Below, in pieces: positions 25,806 to 34,631 of a stretch of 64,000 nucleotides of DNA. Every line of letters begins with the position of its first letter. The first letter of the stretch is position 1. A program made the position numbers and the translations under genes. This stretch comes from Gemmobacter caeruleus (GTDB lineage: Bacteria; Pseudomonadota; Alphaproteobacteria; Rhodobacterales; Rhodobacteraceae). A model generated the notes under the pieces. It saw only the letters and a program-made list of their open reading frames with translations. It made no database searches and was not told the DNA's origin. The stretch lies in assembly GCF_008271655.1 (NCBI RefSeq), contig NZ_VKKX01000052.1, forward strand, positions 124,001 to 188,000, read 5' to 3'.

Positions 25806-27200
25806 TCAGACCGTGTGCAGATACAGATCGAAATCGACCTCCGACACGGTGCGCGCCACGCGCGCATATTCGGCGGCCTTGATCGCGGTGAAGGTGCGGT
25901 GCATCTCCGGGCCGAGGGCCTCTTGCAGGAAGGCCGACCCTTTCGCCGCCTCGATCGCCGATCGCCAGTCCACCGGGATCGGCGGCGCGTCCTGACCGCC
26001 CTCATAGCCGTTGCCGGTGGTTTCAGGGCCGGGGTCGATCTTTTCGGCCAGCCCCTTGCGGATGCCGGCCAGCACCGTGGCCGCGACCAGATAGGGATTG
26101 GCATCCACCCCGGCGGGGCGGTGTTCGATCCGCCGCGCCCGGATGTCGCCCGCCGGAATGCGCAGTGCGACCGAGCGGTTGTTCACCCCCCAGGTCGGGC
26201 TGACCGGCGCGTAGGACTGGCTGGAGAACCGGCGCCAGCTGTTCGCATGGGGCGCGAAGACCAGCATGCTTTCCCCCATCGTGGCCCGCAACCCGCCAAG
26301 CGCATGGCGGATCGTGTCGGACCACTGGCCCGGCACCGACTCCATGAACACGTTCTGCCCCGCGCCATCCTGCAAGGACACATGGAAATGCATCCCCGAC
26401 CCGGCATAATCCTCATTCGGCTTGGCCATGAAACAGGCGGTCACGCCATGTGCCCGGGCCTGTGCCCGCACGATGCGCTTGAGCCGCATCAGATCATCCG
26501 CCGCCTGCATCACATCGGCGCGGTAATGCAGCGTCAGCTCATACTGGCCGGGGGCGTATTCGCTGATCATCGTCTCGGCGGTGATGCCCGATTTGCCGGC
26601 GGCGGCATAGATATCGGAAAACAGCGGCAACATGCCGTGCAGGTGATCGACGGAATAGACCTCGGTCTTGGTCGAGGGGCGGCCATCCAGCACGTCGCGC
26701 GCCGGCACCATCTTGCCGCGCGCGTCGCGCTCGTTGGCCAGCAGGAAGAATTCCAGCTCGAACGCGCCCGCCGGATGCAGGTCCATCGCCGCCAGTGCAT
26801 CGACCTGAGCTTGAAGCGCGTGGCGCGGGTCTGAGCCCATCTTGTGCCCTTCAAGGTCATACATCGACATGAAGACCTCGCCCCGGGGCGGGGTGGTGTT
26901 GTGCAGCGGCTTCAGCGTGCCGGGGATCGGCCAGGCCCGCAGGTCGCCATCGCCCTGATCCCAGATCAGCCCGGTCTCATGCACATCCTCGCCGCAGATG
27001 TCGAGCCCGAGGATCGAAATCGGCAGATGCCGGCCATTGTTGTAAAAAGACAAAAGCTCATGGCGGCGGATGATCTTTCCCCGGCCAATTCCGTTCGCAT
27101 CGTGCAAGACGATATCGAAGGCTTCGATCTCGGGATGGGCGGCGAGAAAGGCTTCGGCCTCGGCGGGAGAGGAGCCAGAGGGGCTGTGCATCTGGGTCAT
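25806..27200 (-). CDS. Glutamine-synthetase-family gamma-glutamyl ligase (PuuA-like)
   Basis: A 464-residue member of the glutamine synthetase superfamily, likely joining glutamate to an amine at ATP cost. Family signatures are AFELEFFLLAN (metal-binding glutamates near residue 145), GSGMHFHVSL near 267-276, and NNRSVALRIPAGD near 339-351. It lacks the classical GlnA N-terminus and resembles gamma-glutamylputrescine synthetase and similar amine-utilisation ligases more than glutamine synthetase proper. The amine substrate is unknown. It follows the aminotransferase gene by 3 bases, so the two are cotranscribed and probably act on the same compound. Confidence 0.85.
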   Translation of the reverse strand: MTQMHSPSGSSPAEAEAFLAAHPEIEAFDIVLHDANGIGRGKIIRRHELLSFYNNGRHLPISILGLDICGEDVHETGLIWDQGDGDLRAWPIPGTLKPLHNTTPPRGEVFMSMYDLEGHKMGSDPRHALQAQVDALAAMDLHPAGAFELEFFLLANERDARGKMVPARDVLDGRPSTKTEVYSVDHLHGMLPLFSDIYAAAGKSGITAETMISEYAPGQYELTLHYRADVMQAADDLMRLKRIVRAQARAHGVTACFMAKPNEDYAGSGMHFHVSLQDGAGQNVFMESVPGQWSDTIRHALGGLRATMGESMLVFAPHANSWRRFSSQSYAPVSPTWGVNNRSVALRIPAGDIRARRIEHRPAGVDANPYLVAATVLAGIRKGLAEKIDPGPETTGNGYEGGQDAPPIPVDWRSAIEAAKGSAFLQEALGPEMHRTFTAIKAAEYARVARTVSEVDFDLYLHTV

Positions 27201-27203
27201 GGA

Positions 27204-28571
27204 TCAGAACAGTTCGTCAAGGATGGAATCGAAGGCGGCGATCAGACGGTCAATCTGTTTCGCCTTGGTGGCGGGGCTGACCAGCATCATGTTGTGGAAG
27301 GGCGCAATGAGACAACCGCGATTGAGCAGCGCCGTATGCAGCGCAGCCTCGACCGCGGGCTGATGGGCCTGCGCGGCGGCGGCACCGTTCTTGAGCGGCC
27401 CCGGCGCGCAAATGAATTCCACCCGCGCGCCCACCCGCACCACATGCCAGGGCGCACGATGTTTCTCGATGCTGCGGCGCAGGCCGGCGGACAGACGCTC
27501 GGCGCCTTTTTCCATGTGGCGATAGGCTTTTGGCGTCATGACTTCAGACAGGTTGGCGCGCAGGCAGGCGAATTGCAGCGGGTTGCCCGACAGGGTGGTG
27601 CCCATGCCGGAATGCCCTGCCGGGCGCCGCGCGTCATAGGCGGCGAAACGCTCGGCCACCTCGGCGCGCATGCCCCAGACCGCCGTCGGCAGCCCGCCCG
27701 CCACGCATTTGCCCACCACGAACATGTCGGGATTGAGCGAATGCACCCGCGTATAGCCGCCATAGCCCGAAGAAATCGTATGCGTTTCGTCGATGATCAG
27801 CAGCGCGCCATACTTGCGGCTGAGCTGGCGCAGCCCGTCATGAAAGCCCGCCTCGGGCAGGACCATGCAGGAATTGGTCATCACCGGCTCGGTCAGGATC
27901 GCCGCGATCTCGCCGGTTTGCAACGCGGCCTCGACGGCGGCCAGATCGTTGAATTCAACCGCCGTGGCCCCTTGCGACAGATCTGAGAATTGTCCGACAA
28001 GACCCTGACGTGATTGCGTTTTTCCGTCGCGCAGTTCCACCATCGTATCGTCCAGCGTGCCGTGATAGCAGCCGTTGAACACCAGAACCTTGCGCCGCCC
28101 CGTCACCGCCCGCGCCACCCGCAGGGCAAAGCGGTTGGCATCGGTCGCGGTGGTGGCGATCTGCCACTGGAAGGCGCCGAAGGTCTGGGTCAGCAGCGCG
28201 GCCGCCTCCAGCGACGCTTCGGTCGGCAGCATGTAGGTCAGGCCGTGCCGGGCCTGCCGGCGGATCGCGCGGGCCACCGCGGCCGGCGAATGGCCGAACA
28301 TCGACCCGGTATCGCCCAGACAGAAATCGTCGATCTCATGCCCGTCCAGATCGGTCAGCCGCGCGCCGCTGGCGGTTTTCACCAGCAGCGGAAAGGGCAT
28401 GGGCCAATCCTTCATCCAATGCATCGGCACGCCGTCCAGAAAGGCGGCGGCCCCCTCGGCCAGCGCGGCCTGCGTGCGGGGGCGGGCCTTGGCATAGGCG
28501 GCCGCCTCGCGCCGGATCAGGCGGTCAAGACGGTCGCGGCGCAGGCCGGCGACAAGATCGGGTTCGGGCAT
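27204..28571 (-). CDS. Class III PLP aminotransferase
   Basis: A 455-residue PLP-dependent aminotransferase related to the glutamate-1-semialdehyde aminomutase branch. The GDTGSMFGHSP loop, the cofactor-binding NGCYHGTLDD, the aspartate in LLIIDETHT and the PLP lysine in FVVGKCVAGGLPTA are all present. The ATG at 28571 is chosen because a GGAGGA Shine-Dalgarno stands 5 bases upstream; the open frame extends to 29006 only by chance. Cotranscribed with the downstream gamma-glutamyl ligase, it probably transaminates the same amine or a derived amino acid. Two palindromes lie in the divergent promoter region. Confidence 0.87.
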   Translation of the reverse strand: MPEPDLVAGLRRDRLDRLIRREAAAYAKARPRTQAALAEGAAAFLDGVPMHWMKDWPMPFPLLVKTASGARLTDLDGHEIDDFCLGDTGSMFGHSPAAVARAIRRQARHGLTYMLPTEASLEAAALLTQTFGAFQWQIATTATDANRFALRVARAVTGRRKVLVFNGCYHGTLDDTMVELRDGKTQSRQGLVGQFSDLSQGATAVEFNDLAAVEAALQTGEIAAILTEPVMTNSCMVLPEAGFHDGLRQLSRKYGALLIIDETHTISSGYGGYTRVHSLNPDMFVVGKCVAGGLPTAVWGMRAEVAERFAAYDARRPAGHSGMGTTLSGNPLQFACLRANLSEVMTPKAYRHMEKGAERLSAGLRRSIEKHRAPWHVVRVGARVEFICAPGPLKNGAAAAQAHQPAVEAALHTALLNRGCLIAPFHNMMLVSPATKAKQIDRLIAAFDSILDELF

Positions 28572-28604
28572 GGCATCCTCCGCAGTTGACTGCTTATCTC
28601 GCCT

Positions 28605-28618
28605 AATTTGATCAAATT
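28605..28618. promoter_or_regulatory. 14-bp perfect palindrome, candidate operator
   Basis: AATTTGATCAAATT is perfectly self-complementary and unusually AT-rich for this genome. It lies 34 bases upstream of the aminotransferase start in the region shared with the divergent CoA-transferase. It is a likely site for a dimeric regulator, and no regulator gene is adjacent. Confidence 0.6.
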
Positions 28619-28660
28619 CAAGCGCGACTTTTGGCCGGGCACTGCGTTTCATGGGCATGT

Positions 28661-28677
28661 CATGCAAAAATTGCATG
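28661..28677. promoter_or_regulatory. CATGCAA-AAA-TTGCATG inverted repeat, candidate operator
   Basis: Two perfect 7-base arms are separated by AAA, 43 bases from the neighbouring palindrome and about 84 bases before the CoA-transferase start. It may be a second operator in the divergent promoter region. Confidence 0.55.
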
Positions 28678-28760
28678 TCTGCTGCCGGCAGAACAGACTT
28701 GCCAGCCCCCCGGCGGCGCGGCACCAAGCGCGGCAGACCGGCCCAGGAAGGAACGCCCCC

Positions 28761-30254
28761 GTGACCCAGCTTGACACCCGCATCCGCAACAGCGCACTGC
28801 GCCAGCGCGTCACCGATGCCGATGCGGCGGCGGCGCTGATCCAGGATGGCATGGTGGTGGGCATGTCGGGCTTCACCCGCTCGGGCGAGGCCAAGGCGGT
28901 GCCGATGGCGCTGGCGGCGCGCGCCCGGGCGCATCCGATGAAGATCACGCTGATGACCGGCGCCAGCCTCGGGCATGATCTGGACCGCACCCTGGCCGAG
29001 GCGCATGCCCTGTCACGCCGCATCCCCTTCATGTCCGATCCCGGCCTGCGCGCCGCGATCAACCGGGGCGAGGTGATGTATGTCGATCAGCACCTGTCGG
29101 AAACGGTGGAGATGCTGCGCACCCGCCAGATGCCCGGCGTCGATGTCGCGGTGATCGAGGCGGTGGCCATCACCGAAAACGGCGGCATCGTGCCCACGAC
29201 CTCGGTCGGCAATTCCGCCAGTTTCGCGATTCTCGCCGAAAAGGTGATCGTGGAGATCAATCTCAACCAGCCCGTCACGCTGGAGGGGCTGCACGATATC
29301 TATATCCCCACCTGGCGCCCGAACCGGCAGCCGATTCCGGTCATGCACCCCGAAACCCGCGCGGGCCTGCCCTATATCCCGGTGCCGCCGGAAAAGATCG
29401 CGGCCATCGTGGTGACGGAAAAGACCGACAGCTACGCCACCATTCAGGGCCCCGATGACGAAACCCGCGCCATTGCGGGGCATCTGACGGAATTTCTGCT
29501 GAACGAGGTGCGGCAGGGGCGGCTGGATACCACTCTGGCGCCGCTTCAGGCCGGGATCGGCACCATCGCCAATGCGGTGTTGCACGGCTTCATCGACACG
29601 CCGTTTCACGACCTGACCATGTATTCCGAGGTCTTGCAGGATTCGACCTTCGATCTGATGGATGCGGGCAAGCTGGTCTTTGCCTCGGGGTCGGCCATCA
29701 CCTTGTCGGAACAGCGGTTCCGCCAGATCCTGCCCCGGCTGGAGGACTACAAGCCGAAACTGCTGCTGCGCCCGCAAGAGATCTCGAACCACCCCGAGGT
29801 GGTGCGGCGGCTGGGGCTGATCTGCATCAACACGGCGCTGGAATTCGATCTTTATGGCAATGTGAATTCGACCCATGTCGCGGGCACGCAGATGATGAAC
29901 GGCATCGGCGGGTCAGGCGATTTCGCGCGCAACGCCTATCTGTCGATCTTTGTCAGCAAATCCACCGCCAAGGGCGGGGCGATTTCCTCGGTCGTGCCGA
30001 TGGTCAGCCATGTCGATCATACCGAACATGACGTGGATATTCTGGTCACCGAACATGGGCTGGCCGATCTGCGCGGGCTGGCCCCGCGCGAAAGGGCGCG
30101 GGTGATCCTGGCCCATTGCCCGCATCCCGACTGGCGCCCCGCGCTGGAGGATTACCACGCCCGCGCCCTGGCCAGAGGCGGCCATACCCCGCATCTGCTG
30201 GAGGAGGCGCTGAGCTGGCATGTCCGCCTGCGCGATACCGGCCGGATGCGTTGA
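28761..30254 (+). CDS. Acetyl-CoA hydrolase/transferase family protein (succinyl-CoA:acetate CoA-transferase-like)
   Basis: A 497-residue class I CoA-transferase. It is closest by eye to the acetyl-CoA hydrolase / succinyl-CoA:acetate CoA-transferase group, which moves CoA between short-chain acids. The catalytic glutamate is E290 in TMYSEVLQD (E294 in the AarC-type enzyme), and the oxyanion loop is NGIGGSGDF near residue 381. The GTG at 28761 is chosen because AGGAAGGA stands upstream and the protein then starts at the normal TQLDTRIRN. The frame is open back to 28608. It diverges from the aminotransferase-ligase pair and may feed the resulting acid into central metabolism. Confidence 0.88.
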   Translation: MTQLDTRIRNSALRQRVTDADAAAALIQDGMVVGMSGFTRSGEAKAVPMALAARARAHPMKITLMTGASLGHDLDRTLAEAHALSRRIPFMSDPGLRAAINRGEVMYVDQHLSETVEMLRTRQMPGVDVAVIEAVAITENGGIVPTTSVGNSASFAILAEKVIVEINLNQPVTLEGLHDIYIPTWRPNRQPIPVMHPETRAGLPYIPVPPEKIAAIVVTEKTDSYATIQGPDDETRAIAGHLTEFLLNEVRQGRLDTTLAPLQAGIGTIANAVLHGFIDTPFHDLTMYSEVLQDSTFDLMDAGKLVFASGSAITLSEQRFRQILPRLEDYKPKLLLRPQEISNHPEVVRRLGLICINTALEFDLYGNVNSTHVAGTQMMNGIGGSGDFARNAYLSIFVSKSTAKGGAISSVVPMVSHVDHTEHDVDILVTEHGLADLRGLAPRERARVILAHCPHPDWRPALEDYHARALARGGHTPHLLEEALSWHVRLRDTGRMR

Positions 30255-30263
30255 GGGCGCGGT

Positions 30264-31838
30264 TCAGCCCGCGCGGATCTCGATCAGGCGCGGGCCGGTG
30301 GCCGGGGCGGCCAGCGCCGCGCGCAGGGCATCGGGCCGCGATTCGACGCTGGTAAAGGGCAGGTCGCAGGCGGCGGCAAACGCCTCCAGCCGCAGGGGCG
30401 AGGGGGTGCAGCCGGTGACCGGCACCGCCGCCGCCGTCATCGCCTCGGCGATTTCGCGGTACCCGGCATTGTTCCAGACCACAAAGGTCACGGGCAGGTT
30501 TTCATCCCGCGCGACGCGCAATTCGGCGGCGGAAAATTGCAGCCCGCCATCGCCGATCAGGCAGATCACCGGCAGGCCGGGGGCGGCGATGCTGGCCCCG
30601 ATGGCGGCGCCCGGGCCATAGCCAAGCGCACCAAAGCCGGTCGCGGCATTGAACCAGCCGCCGGGCCGGTCGTGATCGTAGAACAGGTTGCCGGCATAGA
30701 CCGGCTGGGTGCTGTCGCCCACGATCAGCGCGCCGGGCAGGGCGTCGCGCATGGCCTCGACCATGGCAAGCTGATGCGGCATGGCGGGATGCAGCCCCGC
30801 CAGTTCGGCCCGCGCCGCGGCGCGGGCGGTGGCGGCGTGATCGGCGCCGGCGGCCTGGCGCGGGCGCAGGCGCGGCAGCAGCGCCAGCAGGGCGGCGGTG
30901 CTGTCGGCCTCGACCCGGCAGGCCGCCGCGTGCCGGGCCAGTTGCAGCGGGCAGAGATCGACCCGCACCATCCCGGACAGGTCGGGGAAGTTGCCACGCA
31001 CATACATGTCGTAATCGGTTTGCCCCAGTTCGGTGCCCAGGGCCAGCACGCGATCCGCCGCCGCGATCAGCGCGCGCGTGGCGTCCAGACTGGGTGAGGC
31101 CGGCACGCACAGCGGGTGCCCGTGCAGCAGCCCGCGCGCATTGGTGGTCAGCACCACGGGCGCATCCAGCCGTTCCGCCACCTGCCGCAGCGCGGTCTCG
31201 GCCCGGCGGGCGCCGCCGCCGGCCAGGATGACCACGCGCCCGGCGGTGTTGAGCAGCGCCGCCGCCTCGGCCACCGCGCCGGGATCGGGCGCCTTGGGCG
31301 CGGCGGGGGAAGGCAGGCGGGGCGGGGCGGCGGGCAGGGGCATCACATCGGTCGGCACCTCCAGATGCACCGGGCCGGGGCGGCCGCTGTCCAGCGCGGC
31401 AAAGACCTGCGCCAGAACCGGCTCCAGCATCTCGGGCGCGGTGATCTGGAAGCTGGGGCAGAGCGCCCTGACCATCGCCGCCTGATCGGGCAGCTCGTGC
31501 AGAAGACCAAGGCCCTGGCCCAGGCTGGCGCGGCGATTGACGCCCGAGATGACCAGCATCGGCACGCTGTCGGCCCGGGCCTGCGCCATCGCGGTCAGCG
31601 CATTGGTCAGCCCCGGCCCGGTGATGACAAACGCCACCCCCGGCTTGCCGCTGACCCGCGCATAGCCATCTGCCATGAAGGCCGCGCCCTGTTCGTGGCG
31701 CGGCGTCACATGGCGCAGGCCCGACCCCGGCAGGCCGCGATACAGTTCGATCGTATGGACCCCGGGGATGCCGAAGACCACCTCGACCCCGCGGGATTTC
31801 AGCCCCGCGACAAGGGCTTGGCCGACAGAGAGGCTCAT
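30264..31838 (-). CDS. aruI: ThDP-dependent decarboxylase, 5-guanidino-2-oxopentanoate decarboxylase-like (AruI)
   Basis: A 524-residue thiamine-diphosphate enzyme of the acetolactate-synthase fold. The catalytic glutamate is E49 in PRHEQGAAFMADGYAR, and the ThDP/Mg motif runs from GDGGLQFSAAEL to VVWNN. The opening FGIPGVHTIELYRGL and the HELPDQ stretch match proteins assigned as 2-ketoarginine decarboxylase (AruI), which turns 5-guanidino-2-oxopentanoate into 4-guanidinobutyraldehyde. An AruH-like aminotransferase directly upstream supports this reading. It ends 10 bases from the convergent CoA-transferase. Another 2-oxo acid decarboxylase or acetolactate-synthase-like role cannot be excluded. 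Confidence 0.82.
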   Translation of the reverse strand: MSLSVGQALVAGLKSRGVEVVFGIPGVHTIELYRGLPGSGLRHVTPRHEQGAAFMADGYARVSGKPGVAFVITGPGLTNALTAMAQARADSVPMLVISGVNRRASLGQGLGLLHELPDQAAMVRALCPSFQITAPEMLEPVLAQVFAALDSGRPGPVHLEVPTDVMPLPAAPPRLPSPAAPKAPDPGAVAEAAALLNTAGRVVILAGGGARRAETALRQVAERLDAPVVLTTNARGLLHGHPLCVPASPSLDATRALIAAADRVLALGTELGQTDYDMYVRGNFPDLSGMVRVDLCPLQLARHAAACRVEADSTAALLALLPRLRPRQAAGADHAATARAAARAELAGLHPAMPHQLAMVEAMRDALPGALIVGDSTQPVYAGNLFYDHDRPGGWFNAATGFGALGYGPGAAIGASIAAPGLPVICLIGDGGLQFSAAELRVARDENLPVTFVVWNNAGYREIAEAMTAAAVPVTGCTPSPLRLEAFAAACDLPFTSVESRPDALRAALAAPATGPRLIEIRAG

Positions 31839-31865
31839 GGCGGATGTCCTTTCAGGAAGGGGCGT

Positions 31866-33053
31866 TCAGGCGGCGCGGGCGCGCAGTTGCGCGGCATGGC
31901 GCAGGATGCGGGTGCAGCCCTCGGCGGTCTGGGCATCGGGCTGGGTCAGCGCCAGCCGCAGCCAGCCCGTCAGCGCGGGGCCGAAACTTTCGCCCGGCAT
32001 CACCGCCACATGTTCGGCCTCCAGCAACGACAGCGCAAAGGCCTCGCCGCTCAGGCCGGTGGCGCGGATATCGACCAGCGCGAACATCCCCGCCTGCGGC
32101 ACATGCACCCGCAGCCCGTGCTGACCATCCAGCCGGTCCCGAAGCATGGCGGCGCGGGCGGCAAAGCGCGCGGTCATCCCCGGCGCCACCTCGGACGGCG
32201 CGTTGACCGCCTGCGCGGTCATGTCGGCGATGAAGGGCTGGTTGCCGAACAGCATCGTTTCCGACAGCGGCAGCAGGCGGGCGCAGAATTCGGCCGGGCC
32301 CACGCACCAGCCCGACCGAAAGCCGGGCGCCGCGTGGGATTTGGAGATCGAGGCGCAGGCGATGCTGCGATCCGCCAGTTCCGGCAGATCGAGCGGCGAG
32401 GCGAAACTGACCCCCGGAAAGACCAGATCCTCATAGACCTCGTCCGACACGATCCACAGGTCATGCGCCGCGGCGACCGCGCCGATGGCGACCAGATCGT
32501 CGCGCGTCAGCACCGCGCCCGTGGGATTGTGCGGGGTATTGAGCAGGATGGCGCGCGTGCGCGGTGTCACCGCCGCCGCCAGATCGGCGGGGTCAAGGCG
32601 AAAGCCGCGCTCGGCCCGCAGCGACACCGGCACCGGCACCGCGCCGGTCGCGCGGATCAGCCCTTCATAGGTGGCATACATCGGGTCGCCCACCAGCACC
32701 TCGTCGCCGGTTTCGGCCAGCGCCATCAGCACGGCGTAAAGCGTGGTCTGGGTGCCGGGAAAGCACATGACGTTTTCCGGCCCGAAATGCCGCCCGCGCC
32801 GGGCGGAATAGCGCGCGGCCAGCGCCCGGGTCAGCCCCGGCTCGCCCTGACCGTTGGAATAGCCGGTGCGCCCCGCGAACATCGCCCGCGACGCGGTTTC
32901 CATCAGCGCCTCGGGGCAGGGCACATCGGGTTCGCCAATGGTGAATTCCAGAATGCCATGCCCCTCGGCCTTCATCTGGCGCGCCTTCAGATGCACGGCC
33001 CATTTGGCCCCGCCAAGGCCCGACAGACGGTCAAGGATGGTCGCGTAGCGCAT
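31866..33053 (-). CDS. aruH: Class I/II aminotransferase, arginine:pyruvate transaminase-like (AruH)
   Basis: A 395-residue fold-type I aminotransferase. Active-site residues: N176 in PHNPTG, D204 and Y207 in SDEVYED, the PLP lysine K238 in SISKSHAAPG, and a late arginine in WLRLALT. The overall pattern, including MYATYEGLIRATG and GMFALVDIRATGLSG, resembles AruH, which transfers the alpha-amino group of arginine to pyruvate. Its product, 2-ketoarginine, is the substrate of the next gene (AruI-like). The start overlaps the stop of the TetR gene by one base, so the three genes are translationally linked. Confidence 0.82.
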   Translation of the reverse strand: MRYATILDRLSGLGGAKWAVHLKARQMKAEGHGILEFTIGEPDVPCPEALMETASRAMFAGRTGYSNGQGEPGLTRALAARYSARRGRHFGPENVMCFPGTQTTLYAVLMALAETGDEVLVGDPMYATYEGLIRATGAVPVPVSLRAERGFRLDPADLAAAVTPRTRAILLNTPHNPTGAVLTRDDLVAIGAVAAAHDLWIVSDEVYEDLVFPGVSFASPLDLPELADRSIACASISKSHAAPGFRSGWCVGPAEFCARLLPLSETMLFGNQPFIADMTAQAVNAPSEVAPGMTARFAARAAMLRDRLDGQHGLRVHVPQAGMFALVDIRATGLSGEAFALSLLEAEHVAVMPGESFGPALTGWLRLALTQPDAQTAEGCTRILRHAAQLRARAA

Positions 33054-33694
33054 CAGTCACTCTCCAGTTCCGGCAGATGGGCCAGCAGGTCGCGCCCCAG
33101 AATGGCGCCGACCGATTGCAGGCCGATGGTTTCCAGCTCGCGCGGGGCAAAGGCGTCGGGCAGGGCGCAGCCTTCCAGCCACAGCCCGTCGATCACCCCG
33201 TTACAGGCAATCGCCAGTGCCCGCAGCCGCGCGGGATCGTTGGGGCCAAGCGCCGCGATCAGCGATTCCAGCAGGTCGCGATAGCCCAGATAGGTTTCGG
33301 CATGGACCGCCGCCATGTCAGGATCGCCGCGCACCTGATGGATGAACCCGGCCCACAGCCCCATGCGATGCGGATCCATCACCGGCGGACGCAGGGCGGC
33401 CGCGACAAAGGCCGCCAGCCGCGCCTCGGCCGAGGGGTGGGGGGCTTGCAGCACGGCGGCGTTGTCGTCGCTCATGGCTGTCATCATGGCGCGATAGGCC
33501 TCGCGCACCAGATCTTCCTTGCTGCGGAAGTAATGGCGGATCAGGCCCGGCGTCACGCCCGCGCGGTCGGCGATGGCGCGCACGGTGGCGGCTTGCGGTC
33601 CGCCCGCGGCGATCAGGTCAAGCGCGGCCGCAATCAGCGCCTCGCGCCGCCGCTCCTCGCCCTCGCGGGTGAATTTCTTGCGTTCGCCCGTCAT
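33053..33694 (-). CDS. TetR family transcriptional regulator (BetI-like)
   Basis: A 213-residue regulator. The N-terminal TetR helix-turn-helix is in ATVRAIADRAGVTPGLIRHYFRSKEDLV (helices ~33-60, quoted to show the recognition-helix residues), and the C-terminal ligand-binding part is BetI-like. The ATG at 33694 (MTGERKKF) sits after a GGTGGGG stretch; an ATG at 33706 is possible. It heads the aruH-aruI unit and diverges from the amino-acid ABC importer. A near-perfect 26-bp inverted repeat in that 108-base gap overlaps -10-like hexamers, so it probably represses both directions until arginine or a derivative binds. Confidence 0.86.
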   Translation of the reverse strand: MTGERKKFTREGEERRREALIAAALDLIAAGGPQAATVRAIADRAGVTPGLIRHYFRSKEDLVREAYRAMMTAMSDDNAAVLQAPHPSAEARLAAFVAAALRPPVMDPHRMGLWAGFIHQVRGDPDMAAVHAETYLGYRDLLESLIAALGPNDPARLRALAIACNGVIDGLWLEGCALPDAFAPRELETIGLQSVGAILGRDLLAHLPELESD

Positions 33695-33735
33695 GAACCC
33701 CACCATGCCGCCCGTCCGGCAGATTGATCGACCCC

Positions 33736-33761
33736 TGCAATTATACACTTGCATAATTACA
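33736..33761. promoter_or_regulatory. Candidate operator of the TetR regulator
   Basis: TGCAATTAT (33736-33744) and ATAATTACA (33753-33761) form an inverted repeat with 8 of 9 matches and an 8-base spacer. On the minus strand it includes a consensus TATAAT (33745-33740), and on the plus strand CATAAT (33752-33757), so binding should block promoters for both the regulator operon and the importer operon. Confidence 0.6.
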
Positions 33762-33802
33762 GAAGCGGGGTCTTACTGCAATCAGCAAGTGACGGAGTCC
33801 CG

Positions 33803-34600
33803 ATGCCAGTGACCGCCGACAATGCCATGACAGCCGCCGCCGACGCGCGACCCGAGGCGATCCGGGTCGAGGGGTTGCGCAAATCCTTCGGCACGCTGGA
33901 GGTGCTGAAAGGCGTCTCGCTGACCGCGCGCGAGGGCGATGTGGTGGCGATCATCGGCGGCTCGGGCTCGGGCAAATCGACCATGTTGCGCTGCATCAAC
34001 TTTCTGGAAACCCCAAGCGCCGGGCGGATCGTGATCGGCGGCGAGGCGGTGGCGATGCGCCCCGATGGCAGCCCCGCCGACCGGCGCCAGATCGAACGGC
34101 TGCGCCAAAGCCTTGGCATGGTGTTTCAGCAGTTCAACCTGTGGAGCCACCGCACCATCCTGGAAAACCTGATCGAGGTGCCGGTGCATGTGCTGGGCGT
34201 GCCGAAGGCCGAGGCTGTGGCCCGCGCGCAGACCCTGCTTGACCGGGTGGGGCTGGCGGCCAAGGCCGATGCCTGGCCCGCCTTCCTGTCGGGCGGCCAG
34301 CAACAGCGCGCGGCCATCGCCCGCGCTTTGTGCATGCAGCCGCGCGCGATGTTGTTCGACGAACCGACCAGCGCGCTGGACCCCGAACTGGTGGGCGAGG
34401 TGCTGGCCGTGATCCGCGATCTGGCCGCCGAAGGGCGCACCATGATCCTGGTCACGCATGAGATGAAATTCGCCCGCGAGGTCGCGGATCATGTGATCTA
34501 TCTGCATAACGGCGTGATCGAGGAGGAGGGCCCGCCCGAGGCCCTGTTCGGCGCGCCCCGCTCCGACCGGCTCAAGCAATTCCTGAGAAGTGTGGGATAA
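33803..34600 (+). CDS. Polar amino-acid ABC transporter ATP-binding protein
   Basis: A 265-residue ATPase of the HisP/GlnQ (PAAT) type. Walker [10 protein letters not shown] is at ~52-60, the Q-loop is in [11 protein letters not shown], the signature LSGGQQQR is near 165-172, Walker B is [12 protein letters not shown], and the switch histidine is in VTHEMKFA. The ATG at 33803 has GGAG 6 bases upstream; the frame is open from 33749 but that part overlaps the operator. It is the first gene of a four-gene importer operon. The neighbours suggest arginine or another basic amino acid as substrate. Confidence 0.93.
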   Translation: MPVTADNAMTAAADARPEAIRVEGLRKSFGTLEVLKGVSLTAREGDVVAIIGGSGSGKSTMLRCINFLETPSAGRIVIGGEAVAMRPDGSPADRRQIERLRQSLGMVFQQFNLWSHRTILENLIEVPVHVLGVPKAEAVARAQTLLDRVGLAAKADAWPAFLSGGQQQRAAIARALCMQPRAMLFDEPTSALDPELVGEVLAVIRDLAAEGRTMILVTHEMKFAREVADHVIYLHNGVIEEEGPPEALFGAPRSDRLKQFLRSVG

Positions 34601-34631
34601 CCCACCGTTACCAACAGAGAGGTATGCCCTG

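Noticed and set aside
28605-28618. FNR/Crp-type site at AATTTGATCAAATT
   Set aside because: FNR needs TTGAT-N4-ATCAA, but here the half-sites have no spacer. Kept only as an unassigned palindrome.
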